64,000 nt of DNA from Diorhabda sublineata (Eukaryota > Arthropoda > Insecta > Coleoptera > Chrysomelidae). Made by a program: the position numbers and the translations under genes. The number at the start of each line of letters is the position of its first letter. Position 1 is the stretch's first letter. Below the pieces are notes generated by a model. It was not told the DNA's origin, made no database searches, and saw nothing but the letters and a program-made list of their open reading frames with translations. Below are positions 46,926 to 59,729 of the stretch, in pieces. The stretch lies in assembly GCF_026230105.1 (NCBI RefSeq), contig NC_079476.1, positions 24,356,559 through 24,420,558 on the forward strand, in the 5' to 3' direction.

Positions 46926-48784
46926 TTTGAACCCGAATTTATTTATGTAAAAATTTTGTTATGAGTCTCTAGACTTTAGGTACTGTGACAGATACATCGC
47001 ACAAAAATTTTATCAACACCAGAACAAAGACTAAGTAACTCAATTTGAGAGTTATGAATTTCAAGCATTTAAGTATATTTCGAAAATACCATAGGAAAGA
47101 TGACGTGTTTCTACGATGACACACAGTAAAAGTTTTCAAAACTCTTCACAATTTTCATCAAAGTATCTTATGAAAGAGGTTTATATAATACAGAAGTTCG
47201 TGCTTCGAAGGCTCTGGCCTTAAGGCTTTACGTTAAGACCATGCAGTAGTTTTTTATGGAAATCTAAAGCAAGTTTTTAGCTGCACAGAAGTGCTAATTT
47301 CGCTCAATTCTGAGATACCATTCTGGTGGAATTGAATTTTTTCTCAAATCATAAAATAAACATTATATTTTGCTACGATATCGAATATTTTATTACAAAA
47401 AAATCATAAAAGTGTAAGATTTGTGGTTACTAGTTAATAGTATTGAGATAGATGTAGTTTTCAACATTCAAAGGTTTGAACCTCTTCACGTTAGAATAAA
47501 AAAAATATATCTAATGCTAATATTGTTAATCCAGCAAAGTAAAAGAACTATATAGACGAAACTTTCTATGTCAAGTCCACAATATTTTTTATATTGACAA
47601 AATGACACAACTCATTCTGAGTTTAATCTAAGTTTTGTTATGTTTTTGAATTTCTTGTGAAAGTTCTAGTTAGTAAAAGTCTTTTCCAAGTGAGTTTTTA
47701 AGGTACAATTCATATTTCACTGCATCGTTTATGACAGAGAACTCAAATTGAGATTTGTAGCAGTAGACACGAAACTAGTAGAAGTACATTTTACATTGTA
47801 TCAATATCGCAAAATGTTCACACAATCTATATTGTTTTTTGACGTTATTCAATCAGGAAAGTACTGCAATATCACGTTTACTGTTATTGATTAGTAACTT
47901 CCATTATAACGTTGGGAACGCATTGTTAGTTCAGTGTATTTTGACAAACAATAATGAGAACAAACGGAACAATCGCCTGGTTCTCCTAATTATATAAAAA
48001 TTACCAACTTTTTGTTACTAGTAGCAGTCGGTATGGTTATATAAATGAGATTTAAATTATACTCTACAACAATAGTCGTTTCTCATAATATTCTCATGCT
48101 TGGCTACTACATAACTATAATGGAAATATCAAAGTATAAGTTTGTATAACATTCGATTGAATCAATGTTATGAATGAATTGATTCCAATCAAAAATAAAA
48201 ACAGCTCGAGTTCTCTTCTAATCGGCACGACGAGGTTGGAAACTAAATCACGACAAATTTCCATTATATCCTTAGAAAATTATACTGTGCAATAATTTAT
48301 TCCGTACTTGCGAAGGTTCTTTAATTGCATACTTAATTTATCTGTTTTTTAAAATTATTCTCGCTGGTTGTAAGATTTAGAAATTCTTTCACGAACTACG
48401 TTACATCTTAATGTCTTTTTCTCCTATTATTATACAACTACTTTTATTAAATTTGAAGAAAGTAACACTTCTCATTTCCATTTTAACTAATAATAATTCA
48501 ATGAGCTAAGACTATTTAAAAACATTGGCAAAAACGATGCCTGAAAAAAAAAGAAAAAACAAAAAACAAAATTTGTATATGTAATATACATTTATATTTT
48601 GGTAGAGACTTACTTACTTACACTGCAATCCCAAATAAATATGCAAAAGTTTGTATTTTTAATATTAAATCATTGTGTAGTACAAGTTAATTTCCAGTGA
48701 ATATTATCATCAAATTCTTGTTAAATGCGGGAAAATTCAATTGGCAAATGATAGTGCATTTTTTTCGCTTTGTTCAGTATTGAG
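46926..48784. other. no gene seen
   Basis: AT-rich DNA; no motif or repeat supported. Confidence 0.5.
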
Positions 48785-48960
48785 CTGTCAACTAATTCAA
48801 AACGTGTATAGATAGATAGAATTGCTCAAATTGAGTCGCACAACATGTACCCCTAAAGGGAAGGGCATATTGGAGATGCGACTGAAAAAGGTCATAAGGA
48901 ACTGTTGCACAGGTAAACAAGTTTAGTTTCGTTTTAAAAATGTACTGGAGGTATTTTAAA
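48785..48960 (-). mobile_element. Jockey-like LINE fragment (thumb region)
   Basis: The minus strand reads LFQSHLQYALPFRGTCCATQ then FEQFY from about 48895. Jockey-type elements carry FQSHLRYGLPFWGxxxATQFEQIFxLQKRAIR at this point. The match ends abruptly before the LQKRA block, so only about 30 residues are secure. Confidence 0.65.
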
Positions 48961-49004
48961 ACGCCTATTATCAACTAATATTTCCACGAAAGGGAAAAAT
49001 TGCA

Positions 49005-49140
49005 TAAAATCGTCCATATTCACTTTATCCACCAGATCTGGCCCCCCAGTGACGTCTGCTTGTTTTCTAGCCTCAAAAATTTATATTTCCATCAGAAAAG
49101 GACAAAATCGCAAATGTGGAGACTTTAAAGACCTATTTGG
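49005..49140 (+). mobile_element. mariner-like transposase fragment (third Asp block)
   Basis: The plus strand reads YSLYPPDLAPQ and, one frame over, PPSDVCLFSSLKNLYFHQKR. Together these match HPPYSPDLAPSDxFLFxxLKxxL. The fragment adjoins an oppositely oriented Jockey piece, so the two insertions are nested or juxtaposed. Confidence 0.55.
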
Positions 49141-49944
49141 TTAGGTAAGGTTACTACAACTATAATTTGAAAAAGTTGGAGCATCATTGAACTAAGTGTA
49201 TAGACTTGAGCGAATACTAAATTGAAAAATAATGATGATTAGGAGAAAAAATCTTGTTTCTTTGTTAAGTTGAGACATTTCCAACAACCCTCGTGGTTAT
49301 ATTGAAGAATTATACACAAAAGTATATTCCAAAGGTTTTTATACATATTATTCAATTTGATTTGTTGATTTTTTTGTATAAATTTCTATATTAATCATTT
49401 AATGTCATGATGACGAAGTCTCGGAGGTCTTCAATAATCTCGTTATAAATGAATCGAATTCACAAAGTATTCACAGACAAATTAGATGACATATTAGAAT
49501 TCCTCATATGTCACTTCCTTTCAGAAAGCCCCTCGCAATAGCCACAGTAGAAAATTGTTGGGAGAAAACTCGACAAAAAACGGGTCCGTGAATAAATATG
49601 TAAATCGTGTGAAAGAAAGGACGCGGAAAGAAAAAAAATCACGCCCTCGTGACTGGCACATTTAGCTTTTTATTTGAAACTTTTTTTTTATTAACTTACA
49701 TTTCATAAAGTATTACATACCCGTAGATCAACAGCCCAGAGAAATTTTACTACGTTAGTGGGATTTAATATTTTACACAAAATGGTCTTCGTTGGAAAAT
49801 ATTTATTTTTACGTGGAAATCATAGTACTCATTTTAATTAACTATTGCAACTAAAATACGCATTTTTAATCAAAATAGAACAAAGAAACAAATAATACAT
49901 CAATTTTGAGTAAGTGTATTGTTTGAAATGGATATGAGAAGTTG
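49141..49944. other. no gene seen
   Basis: AT-rich spacer before the tandem array; nothing recognised. Confidence 0.45.
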
Positions 49945-50592
49945 AAACATAAAAATGCCATAATTATATAGATAGTAAAATTGTTTACTAGTGATATCAG
50001 CGATTCAAAAGGCAAAATGAGTCAGTTGTGGACGTTGTCCGAATTTAAAAATGGATGAAAATGTAAATTTTTTCAAAAATTTATTAGAGAAACAAGAAAT
50101 ATAAGAGGCTAAACATAAAAATGCCATAATGATATATAGTTAATATGATTGAAAACTGTTTACTAGTGAACTAGTGATATCAGCGATTCTAAAGCAAAAT
50201 GAATCAGTTAAGGACGTTGTCCGAATTTAAAAATGGATGAAAATGGAAATTTGTTCAAAAATGTATTAGAGAAACAAAAACTATACGAGGTAAAACATAA
50301 AAATGCCATAATGATATAGATAGTATCATTGAAAATTATTTACTAGTGATATCAGCGATTCGAAAGGCAAAATGAGTCAGTGAGTACGTTTTCGAACTTA
50401 AAAACGGATGAAAATGGAAATTTGTTAAAAATGTATTAGAGAAACAGAAAATATACGGGGCGAAACATAAAAATTCCATAGTGATATAGATAGTATACGA
50501 GAATTGAAAATTGTTTACTAGCAATATCAGCTATTCAAAAGGCAAAATGAGTCAGCTAAGGACGTTTTTGAACTTAAAAACGGATTAAAGCT
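49945..50592 (+). repeat. satellite-like tandem array, ~170-bp unit, nearly 4 copies
   Basis: Units begin with AAACATAAAAATKCCATA at 49945, 50111, 50293 and 50463, giving periods of 166, 182 and 170 bp. Each holds, in order, GATATAGATAGTA, GTTTACTAGTGATATCAG, GCGATTC, CAAAATGAGTCAG, GGACGTT, TTAAAAAYGGATGAAAATG and TATTAGAGAAACA. The last unit is truncated after AACGGATTAAAGC. Copies differ by point changes and small indels: unit 2 has an extra GTGAACTA duplication, and the period varies accordingly. The unit length lies in the common range for insect satellite DNA. The stop-rich sequence codes for nothing. Confidence 0.9.
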
Positions 50593-52747
50593 AAGGCTAT
50601 TCTGATTTTATAATAGTAGCGACAGTTAATGTGTGTTATAAGAGCTTAGAGAAAACTGGAAATAGTACAGGTAAAGAAAAGACCAGCAAGATGATCTAAC
50701 AGATTTTTCTCTATCATGACCTTAATGAGGACGTTAATTTGATTAATATAGAATCATTACAATTAATGATCCGAAAATTGTATTTTTTTGCAATGATCAT
50801 ATTATGTTCGTCACGTATTTTCAACATTTATCTAAAAGTAAATTCTAAAATACATTTTAAGCACTATTCACCAGCTCGTGTGGTGTCCCACGTACCTGAA
50901 CATCATCATTAGTATCCATTTCGAATAGTAGGAATCGAACTGGAAATATGTAGACATTTTCATAAGCACCAACCAAAGATTCTGCCATCTTTTGAACTCC
51001 TCGTTTAATTTGATATCAAAAAGAATATTGTGAGATTTTTCTAATAAAAATTCTGATTACACCATCGAGTGGAACGAAGCAAGATTCATTGTTCTCTTCC
51101 CAAGCAAATAAGATCATAAACGATTTAACTAAGACAACAAATGTTGAGGATAAACTACCAAAACGTTTAGTAACCAGTAATTTACTTTAGCGTGCCACCA
51201 AACTAGACTACGTCAACAATAAATCGAGCATTTAACTTAACTATTAAGTAATTATTTACCAGTTAACTCGATGTCGAACGTTTATCTTTGAAAACAACGT
51301 TTCTCAATTCCTCTGATGAAAACATCAACATTCAAGAACAGATCGAAGTACGAATTCAATTAAATCAAATATTAATAAGGCAATGAGTTACAATCAATCG
51401 AAATATTTCGAGAGACAGTGCAAAAGTTAATATAAACATAGAAAAATGATAAAGTGGTCTTCACCTGGGTGTTAATTTTGTTTATTCTCACGAGTTACAT
51501 ATCCAATAATCCTTTATTGGGCATCGGCATTGGGCATATATCGAAATTTTAAACTACGTCTCGCAAGTTCCCGAAACGGCGCCTAAGTATGGAACAAAGG
51601 ATACATAGAAGATTTTGGTATATTGGGGAGGATAAATTTAATTGTATGCTATTTGAATATCAAGAAAGTTACTTGGAATTTCCTGGGTATTTGTTAGTCA
51701 GGTGTGGACGGATTATTGTGGTCAACACAGATAAATTCGCTAAACATGTTATATCATTGCAAATGCAAATAATCCACATCCGGGCAAAAATTAATGCTTC
51801 TAGCAGTTAGGAAAGTGATGGAATTATGCAAGTAAGTAGCAAAGTACGCGGTTGTTCATAAAGATAGTAAAGCAACCGTTTTGGCTGCAATAGTATGCAA
51901 ATATAGTTAACAATAATTTGTTTATTCATTATAAAAGTTTAAAAATACCAATGCTGCATATTTCATTAATTGATAATAATGTTACATTCAACAAAACTCG
52001 AGATAAATATTTTTATATACAGTAAACGTATTCACAACAGTATTTACTTTGTCATAAATTTTGTGTATTCTATTTTCGTATTTACCTACATTTGTGAATC
52101 AGGTTAAAACGACATAATACGTTATATAAATACTACACAAAATAAATTTGTTTGTTGACATAAACACGTCAGCTAAACAGTCGGCATATTTTTTGTATAC
52201 CAATTGTTCATAATAATAAGCTTGAGAAAGTTGATGCACATTCTGCAATTCCTCAAAAACTTTTTAACACTTACGGAAATTTTAATGTTAATTCTGCAAT
52301 CGAAACATCAAAATTTTATGGTTTTAAACCAAGTCTCAATTTAAGAAGCCCTTAAATCGGAATAATTTATCAACAAAACCGTAAAAAAGTCAACGAAATA
52401 GGAAATTGTGGTTTGATTTCTTGCACCGTTATTCTTTATTATCCATCCAAGAACATTCCCATCAGATTGGAAAAACCAGTAGCCAGACGTTTTGGTCTTC
52501 TATAACCTGAAGAGAACAAAGCTAATAGATCCATAACATGCAACCTGCTTCAATAACATCATACAGAATGATTTTTTGACTGCTAGATCACTGGACACGA
52601 AAATGGGTCGTGTATAATATATGCAAAAGGTTGTGGCCGTTTCCAAATAAACGACTACAAATACAAACAAATAAAGTACTACAAAATTAGGTTTGTGCCC
52701 AAAAAGAATTATTTGTATGTTAATATATAAATAATAATAATCTTATC
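50593..52747. other. no gene confirmed
   Basis: GTAAAGAAAAGACCAGCAAGATG (KKRPAR-like) at about 50672 might be a scrap of LINE C-terminus. The 73-codon plus frame at 51589-51810 (MEQRIHRRFWYIGED...) is followed by a donor-like GTAAGTAGC at 51832, but no family is recognised. The remainder is blank. Confidence 0.3.
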
Positions 52748-52778
52748 TATATATTATATATATATATATATATATATT
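52748..52778. repeat. (TA)n microsatellite
   Basis: A TA run of about 30 bp with one interruption near its start. Confidence 0.95.
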
Positions 52779-53339
52779 GTGTATGTATATAAGAGTATTA
52801 AAAACTTCAAACTTCATTTTGATTTTACATCAATATTTACACAGATTCCGTATTTCGAGAAAGCTTGACCAGTTTTGAAACAATTAATTATAAATTAGTA
52901 GTTATCTGCTATAAGTATTAGATTTTACAAAGAAAAAGTCGTTTCCGGGATATAACTCTTTTTGTAATATTCAACGCTCCTCATATTTCCCTGTTTTTCC
53001 GCAATATGTAATATTGAAAATTCGTCGCCAGCATTTGACAACAATTGACACACTTCTTCCGGTAGACTTCATTTTATTTATGTTTTCAAATTCCACGCTC
53101 TGACGAATCCTACACAGGGAATACATAAGCCCCAAGACAACTTCCATGAATGTACTTGCCAGGAAATGTGACTTATTTTTCTGTTGTCAAACTTTTTTGC
53201 CGATTTCTAAGTTTCAGTTTTTTTTTTCGTTTCAGTTTAACGTGCCTCGACAGCGTTGGTCATTGGCACACAAAACAATCAAATTAACATAAGTTAAATA
53301 AAAGACAAAATCTATTACAAATCATGGATTAATTATATT
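52779..53339. other. no gene seen
   Basis: AT-rich DNA; nothing recognised. Confidence 0.45.
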
Positions 53340-53870
53340 TTCTCATACAGCTTCAAGAAACTGTAGGATTTTCTTCATTTCTGTCGGGAAGTTAAGTGTC
53401 TCCTTGAGGTTGGTTTTCATATCAAACTGCTGGTATACGATGGAGTATTCTCTGCAGTCACAGAAACCCGACAACTTTACCAGATAGGATAGGACTTTCT
53501 GAAGACATCAAATAGCCGTGAGTAAGTTTTATGTGGTTGATGCGTAGTCTTCTTATTGTCACAGCTTCTCTCCTACTTAAAAACTTTAGGAGTGGGTGAG
53601 AAGTAGATGGGTGGATGTTATGTAGAACTCTTGCTCAATATATCGCGCCAAAATTCTTGAATGAGGTCTTCAGATCAATGCCAAGTTAAGTTGAGATTTC
53701 AGAAGGATTCCTCTTTGGCATGGCGGTCTGCAGATTCGTTTCCAGCGATTCTAGTGAGAGATGGAAATCAGATGAGAAAGACCGTTGTATCGAGAGCTAT
53801 GAAAGTTTGGTAGATGTCGTGAATGTTTTGGAATATTGTATCACAAAACGTTATTTCACACGCATACAAA
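53340..53870 (-). mobile_element. LINE relic with RNase H domain and 3' zinc-like region
   Basis: The minus strand reads ALDTTVFLI, a stop in place of the expected Trp, FPSLTRIAGNESADRHAKEE (about 53790-53710), then IQEFWRDI and KTTHQPHKTYSRLFD. It closes with RVSVTAENTPSYTSSL near 53410. The order matches the C-terminus of R1/I/Jockey-type LINE polyproteins. There, RNase H (VxxxWVPSHxGIxGNExADxxAKEA) precedes LTRLRxGHxRLTHxYL and CGxxLTVEHIL. The RNase H histidine and aspartate motif is partly kept (GNESADRHA), but the reading frame is broken in several places. Confidence 0.7.
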
Positions 53871-54227
53871 TAATTTGAATCCATTGCATCCAATATATTA
53901 TATATCTTTTCATTTAGTTATAATTCTGATTAATCAAAATTTCACGTATCTATTTTTGTGGTTAAAACAACAGATATAAATTTGATACCCACTAATATCT
54001 AGAAGTGTTTTGTGTCGTCATTTTATCACAATCAAATTATATATTTAATAACCTCATATACAGCTCATAAACTCGCACTACGTTATGCTGAGGAGGCACA
54101 AGAAAAGCGAAAATGAACTGTAGTTTACCATAAAAAAAAAACTAAAATAAGAAACTGTATTTTTAGAGTGGAAGTGATGAAAGTGGAAAGCCTCATTACT
54201 GTACATTTATACCAGTACCTTAAAACA
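53871..54227. other. no gene seen
   Basis: AT-rich DNA; nothing recognised. Confidence 0.4.
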
Positions 54228-54445
54228 TATACGAGGTATGGCAGTTGAAGTTTTATTATTGACCTTAATAATAGTCATTCATTCAAAGCATCCTTGGTTC
54301 TAGTATGAAGTCTACTCGTTTCGTACCTCGATTACAGCTTTTTTGACCATATGCTACTATTATGAGTTCCTTTGAGGCAAAAGTTACCGGCCACAATATC
54401 TGGATTGTAAGGTGGATGCACAACTTTTGGAATAAATATTTTGAC
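54228..54445 (-). mobile_element. mariner-like transposase fragment and end
   Basis: The minus strand reads KVVHPPYNPDIVAGNFCLKG at about 54427-54370, the mariner block around the third catalytic aspartate (HPPYSPDLAPSDFxLF). About 150 bp downstream, TACGAGGTATGGCAGTTGAA (54231 on the plus strand) looks like a mariner terminal repeat. Coding similarity upstream, towards 55150, is too weak to follow, so the N-terminal part is lost or heavily decayed. Confidence 0.55.
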
Positions 54446-56274
54446 CTAGTGATTTATTACGTATCTCGAATTGTTAATCAATCAGACAGGGACTTAACAA
54501 AGCAAGTTACCTGTCTATAGACCGCTTAATCTAAGTACCAAAGCCATTGAACATCTTCGTATTCACAAATGAAATACTTGCGGAAACGTTAAAGTTGTCG
54601 GTTTCAGATTTTATATCATGTTGTGCGTTAGTTTCCCCACTTTTTTATGATCATAAAATGACGGCTTTTTGGGAAACCTTTAAAAAGTTGTGATCTTATA
54701 AAATGAGTTTCTCAGCCAAGTGATTAGGTGCTAGGAGGGACGCTGTGCTTTCTAATGAATTAATATCTTATTGCTGTAGTTGCACATCCTAATAATGCGT
54801 CTTCAGCCGCTCCAGGACGCTAACATTGAACTATTCAGAAGGGAGAGGAATGTACTCACGATGAAGGATGCCGTGGACATTATTTTGCCTTTAGTGGCGC
54901 TTTTGATGGACGTTACCGATTGCTGACTTTAGTCATGGATCTTAAAACATATTCAACTACTGAGGTCTTATCTAAAGTGACGATTTGACTGAACTAGCTT
55001 CTATCGTCACTGTGAATGCCTTGCAGATCCTCATCCGCATTTATTTTTGTTTATGATTGAGGCTTTTTAGCACCAATTTTGTGCAAATTTAACCCAAAAG
55101 ACAACATACGAACTTCAATTTCACACCTTGCATAAAAGACATAAACGAATTTTTCTCATTTGTTGATGAAAGACATAAGTAGTATTAGATTGTACAAAAG
55201 AAAATTATCTTTATCAACGTTGCGGTGAATTTTTCCTATATTCTTTATACAAAAAGCGATACTTAAAAGAAGTATGTCTATCCGGCACTTTTAAATCGAT
55301 TTAAACAAGAATAAACTCAGGATTCGATTCTACTTTAATGTACTCCACCTAAATCACTAATCGAAATGCAGCATTAGTTCATCAAATCGAATTTGTTGAG
55401 CGTTTCCTGCAAATGACGAAGTTACACTTGTTACAATAAGAAACAATTAGAGTAAACTCACTCGCGAACTTTCCAACTTCGACGTTGTAGTGAATAAATC
55501 ATGACTGAGAAAGTTTGAGCAGCACCCGTTCGATCTAAATCGACCATTCATATCGTCACGTCACGTCCCATGTTACCGATTAGTTACAATTACTAATTTT
55601 GACCACAAGTCTTCGTTTTCGATTCTTTTTACACAGAAAATATATCAATCATTTCATTATATTTCGTATAATTAATTTGTAATTGATTAGACAATTTCAC
55701 GAGAAATTTAATATATGAAGTAATGAATGTACTTCATTATTTGACCAAAACTTAATCAAATACTTCTTTAATTCGCCCGTCGGGCAGAGACGACACAGAT
55801 AGAGTATGCTTTAGATCAAACTCTCACGTTCCGCAGAGAAATGTTCCACTTCTGCTGCAGTATGTAGTGAATTTCTGAGATTCAGCATTTGTCAACAATA
55901 AACATTCTCAATCTCAGTCTACATTTGTTCGATTCCATTCAAGTTTTATAGTTTTGGAGACTAGAGGTTGATACGTTCTACAAATGTTTCAACCAATATT
56001 CAACTAAAATTTCGTTTACATTAATTAACCTTGACTTTACTACAAAATTTTCCAGAATTGGTAGTGAATAGTAGGAATATATACAGAGTGGAAAATGTAC
56101 AAATACTCAAACCATTATAGCGGGTGTATACATAGATGTTATACAGTGTGAAACATCCAAATGGAATAAATTCGTTTACAAATAAATGATAGTTTGATGG
56201 GAAAAACGCTTGGACACGCCAATTATTGTTTTTAAAAACGCATTATTTCTAAAAAAATCACACAGGGTGTATCA
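54446..56274. other. no gene seen; possible mariner remnant in the first 700 bp
   Basis: If the mariner were full length its N-terminus would lie near 55200, but I see no DETW block. Near 56092, 56140 and 56263 three ACAG-GTG words (AGAGTGGAAA, CAGTGTGAAA, CAGGGTGTAT) recur, as at many insect transposon ends. No element can be delimited. Confidence 0.35.
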
Positions 56275-56845
56275 TACGGCCAATATCAACTTTCTTATTC
56301 ATAAATGCAGCCTTCAAATCTTCAAACCACAAAAGAGAGCTATTAGATATTTGATCAGACTGATTTAATGCCAGGAATTCTTTAAAATATTCAAAATATT
56401 GACTCTTCCTTTTTTAGTCGTATTTGAATCCGTTTGCCCAGTCCGTGAGTACGCTTCTCCTATTTTAGTAAGATCACTGTACAGCTGTCTACTTAATAAT
56501 GCGGAGCACTGTCTTCATCTACCTCTTCCTCGTTCAGAATTAGTCAAATGCTCAATACTGTACAATGCAAAAATAATGCGCAATCATTTGCCAATTGAAG
56601 TCAAATAAATTACATCTTTTTGCGCATTTTGCAATAATTTGAAGGCATATTTATTTTAAAGTACCTTCTACGCTGTAAACGACGTTGACAACAAATACGT
56701 GTAAAGTATATTACAAATAAAAATTTTTGACATTGTACTTTAAGTGGTAATATCTGTATTTTTATGTTTGTTTTGTGGTTATTTACACGCTCTTGTCTAC
56801 AATTTTTTGACAATAAACCATTCTTCTCTTCTCTTCTCTTCTCGC
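56275..56845 (+). mobile_element. Jockey-like LINE 3' end with TTCTC tail, copy 2
   Basis: The plus strand reads KPQKRAIRYLIRL (about 56320), then ILTLPFLVVFESVCPVREYA from about 56393. LPLPRSELVKCSILYNAKIM follows, then RNHLPIEVK with a stop at 56606, and a shifted FCNNLKAYLF and STFYAVNDVDNKY. This is the C-terminal end of a Jockey-clade reverse-transcriptase ORF, QKRAIRxL...ILTLPxLYIxExxxF...HYxGxxxYNKLPxxIK. The 3' UTR ends in TTTGACAATAAACC and then a pentanucleotide tail, (TTCTC)n at 56821-56843, typical of how such elements terminate. A second copy of the family lies inverted at 42900-43295. Confidence 0.8.
56821..56843 (+). repeat. (TTCTC)n tail of the LINE
   Basis: Four or more TTCTC units in a row directly after the element's AATAAA-containing end. 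Confidence 0.85.
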
Positions 56846-57121
56846 CTTATTATTTTTTCATTTCGAGCAAATTTTAACTTTTGTACATTGTAAATCATTC
56901 CACAAATTCAATTTAACTGTTCACGTGACTGAACGTATCTTTCACATGTAAAATTTAACGGACGATATTTGCCTAAAGTTTCGCGTTACTCTCCCGAAAC
57001 TAACTCATCTAATTCCTCCTTGGAAACACCTTCATGGTCGGACGATAATTTGATCTTCCGTTGTTTATTCTGTTCGGTATGACGCTTCTTGTCACCATCA
57101 GGATTTAATACGGAACAGTAT

Positions 57122-57124
<3 letters not shown>
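56846..57124. other. no gene seen
   Basis: Spacer between the LINE tail and the GA repeat; nothing recognised. Confidence 0.4.

Positions 57125-57157
<33 letters not shown>
57125..57157. repeat. (GA)n microsatellite
   Basis: An uninterrupted GA run of about 32 bp. GA repeats can bind GAGA-type factors, but no promoter is visible nearby. Confidence 0.97.
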
Positions 57158-57160
<3 letters not shown>

Positions 57161-59729
57161 TAGCATTAATTTGTAATAGTTGTTTCAACGTTAAGCCGGA
57201 TGTCGACGCTGCCAAATGTCAAGCGGTTGATCTTTAGCCTGAAGTTTTGGAAACTTTCACGGTTCGAACAATTCACGAATCAATGATAACAAAAGTATAA
57301 CTTAGTTCGATTCCAATCGTTCCTATGAATTTAATGGGTTAGAAACACGAAAAAATTATTGGATATCTTGGATAGTTCAAGTGTTCCTTCACTGGATAAT
57401 GAGTCTCGAAAAAAGTTTACATTTACATTGAATTATAAAAGAATCAAGCTGGTTGAAATTTTAATGTTGACGGTTTTGAATTTGTGAAATTTCTATTATT
57501 TAACACGGATTTCGAATCTTTGTCCAAAATAAACGCAAATAAAATGAGCCCCATCAGGTGTTCTTAGATCAAAATTTCATATTTGCATACAATATTATGG
57601 ATCCATCGTTTGTTTCATTTATCTTATCAATGACGATGACTTCTGGTCTAGAGTTTTCTCATAGCTCAGATGTCCTAGGTAGAGATCAGAACTTGCTGGT
57701 CACATATCCCCGGTATTCAAACCGCACATGGTCAAGTATTGTCCAGCCTTAACTTAAAAAAACTTCCCTATAAATCATGCTTATGACATTTTCCTGGATG
57801 TATTGTCGTACAGTCACATCACCTAGAATGATTATCAATCCTGTCCAAAGAAATTCAGTCCTAAGCAGTCTATGATCCTCTACTCGTTTTCTAGTAATAT
57901 TTACAAATTGTTCTACATGTCTTCGATGTACTATTCTGCGTTCCTCTTCTGCGAAAATATAACTATGATTACAGTTGAATCACTGTAGCCCTTTTAAACC
58001 AAAAAATTGCTTGAGCTTTTCCCGAACCCGATCTCACATGGAAGCTCGCAGTTTCTAAGAACCTTTCTAATCTCTTTGAGCAACTCAAGGATTGATCACG
58101 AGATGCTCTTTCAAGCTAGCTTGGTACAACTTAAGGAAATTCAGAGAGTACAGGATCATTCTAAGAAACGTTAATCAATAGAATATCCAACTTTTTCATA
58201 AAGTGACTAAATAGAGATTTAGAAAATGTGAAGTGAGTGAAGTAGCAAAATAATCAAGTTTACAATACATGCTTTCAATATTATATTAGCAGATTCTGTT
58301 TATCTAAAGTTGTTTTTTTTATATATTGGGTTCCGAATTGAAGCCTAAGGGTTGCATCGTTTTTGTTCACAAAATTTTATATGAGAACATTTAATTTTCA
58401 CCCTCAATATGATATCATTCATGAAAATTTGGAACGCCAACCAAACATGAGAGAGAATGACACAATGGCGATAAAACCTTAGGCGATTCCACGACTCATT
58501 TTTCGTTCGAACGACATAAACGATCGACTGTTAGATATTTCTGGCACGTTTCCGTTATTACGGCAGTCTCCCTGTCCCAACAACGGGCAACGACAAAAAA
58601 ACAGATAGTTTCCACTCCGTAATACGCGCTTGGAATCTTCCATGAAAAGGTTCTTGAAGCATTATCCTTGGGCGTTCACACTTTTCTGAAAAAAAAACAG
58701 CCGACGTAGGCGCAAATGTAGCCCAATTAGCATCGACATTCGTTGTGATTTCAATTCATCCTAGAAGATTCCGAAAAATATAATCAAGTGTTAAATTTTG
58801 TCGCTCAACCCAAAAAATGAAATGAATTCTACGTCGAAATCGTATATTTTGAGATAATCGCGTTGTTGCTGTTTCTCAATATACTATTTAATTTTAAGTA
58901 GGTATTTCATTGAACTAGAAAATATGCGAGTTTTATCGGATTTTCTATTCTTCTCTCTATTTTAAAACAATATTTTCCCAACCTCTCTGTTTAAACCTTG
59001 TTTTACCACTATACTTTGTTTTGAATATTTTTTCCAATGTCTCTGTCAACATGAATATTACATATTTCACTATTTTTGACCAGAAAATAGATCTACTTTG
59101 TGTTAATTACAAACGTTTGGAACAAATCGATGTTTTTATTAATGATAACAGACATATTGTTAGAGCTACATGTGTCAATTTGGTTTTCGCGCGCTTTCAT
59201 CATTTTTCCATATTTGTTCTACCAAAAAAACACAGTTTAATGGATAATTTGAAGATCATTGATTCAGTAAACAATCAAACTAAGACCTTTGATTTCTAGT
59301 CGCTCACAAGAGCTTGACCTTTCATAGACGTCAACAGAATTTGAAGGTTAACGATCATAGACTTTAGAGAAACTGGACACTAGCCTTTAAATCCCATAAA
59401 ATATGGTTTACAGCAATGAGGCTTTTTTTTAATTGAATGGATATGTCAATACTCAAAATTGTTGATTTTGAGATTATACCAATACTCATAGAATGTTTGG
59501 TATGGATTTTGAGCAGTCAGTGTCCCCGGTTCATATTTCGATGAACAAACCACCACCATTAACGACGAGCGCTATAAATTGATACCCATCAACATAAACT
59601 TCGATGATATATAGCACACTTGGATTTTCAATTTAAGGTGCTCAGTAAGAGCCATATACAGTATCGCTCGAAGTAAACAGCACTGAACTTGAAATTATTT
59701 TATTGTTTTCAGAAATATATAAATTTGAC
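57158..59729. other. no gene confirmed; GC-richer patch at 58440-58740
   Basis: The minus strand at 57800-58130 has partly open frames (VNITRKRVEDHRLLRTEFLW) that might be an old retroelement, but the family cannot be named. The patch at 58440-58740 is richer in G+C and CpG and has no coding frame longer than about 55 codons. The 92-codon frame at 59021-59299 shows no motif. Confidence 0.3.

Noticed and set aside
56090..56275. ACAGGGTGT-like words as transposon ends
   Set aside because: They are short and common; no paired inverted repeat or target duplication could be found.
59021..59299. 92-codon plus frame
   Set aside because: No ATG at its start and no recognisable motif; phenylalanine, isoleucine and asparagine dominate as in random AT-rich DNA.
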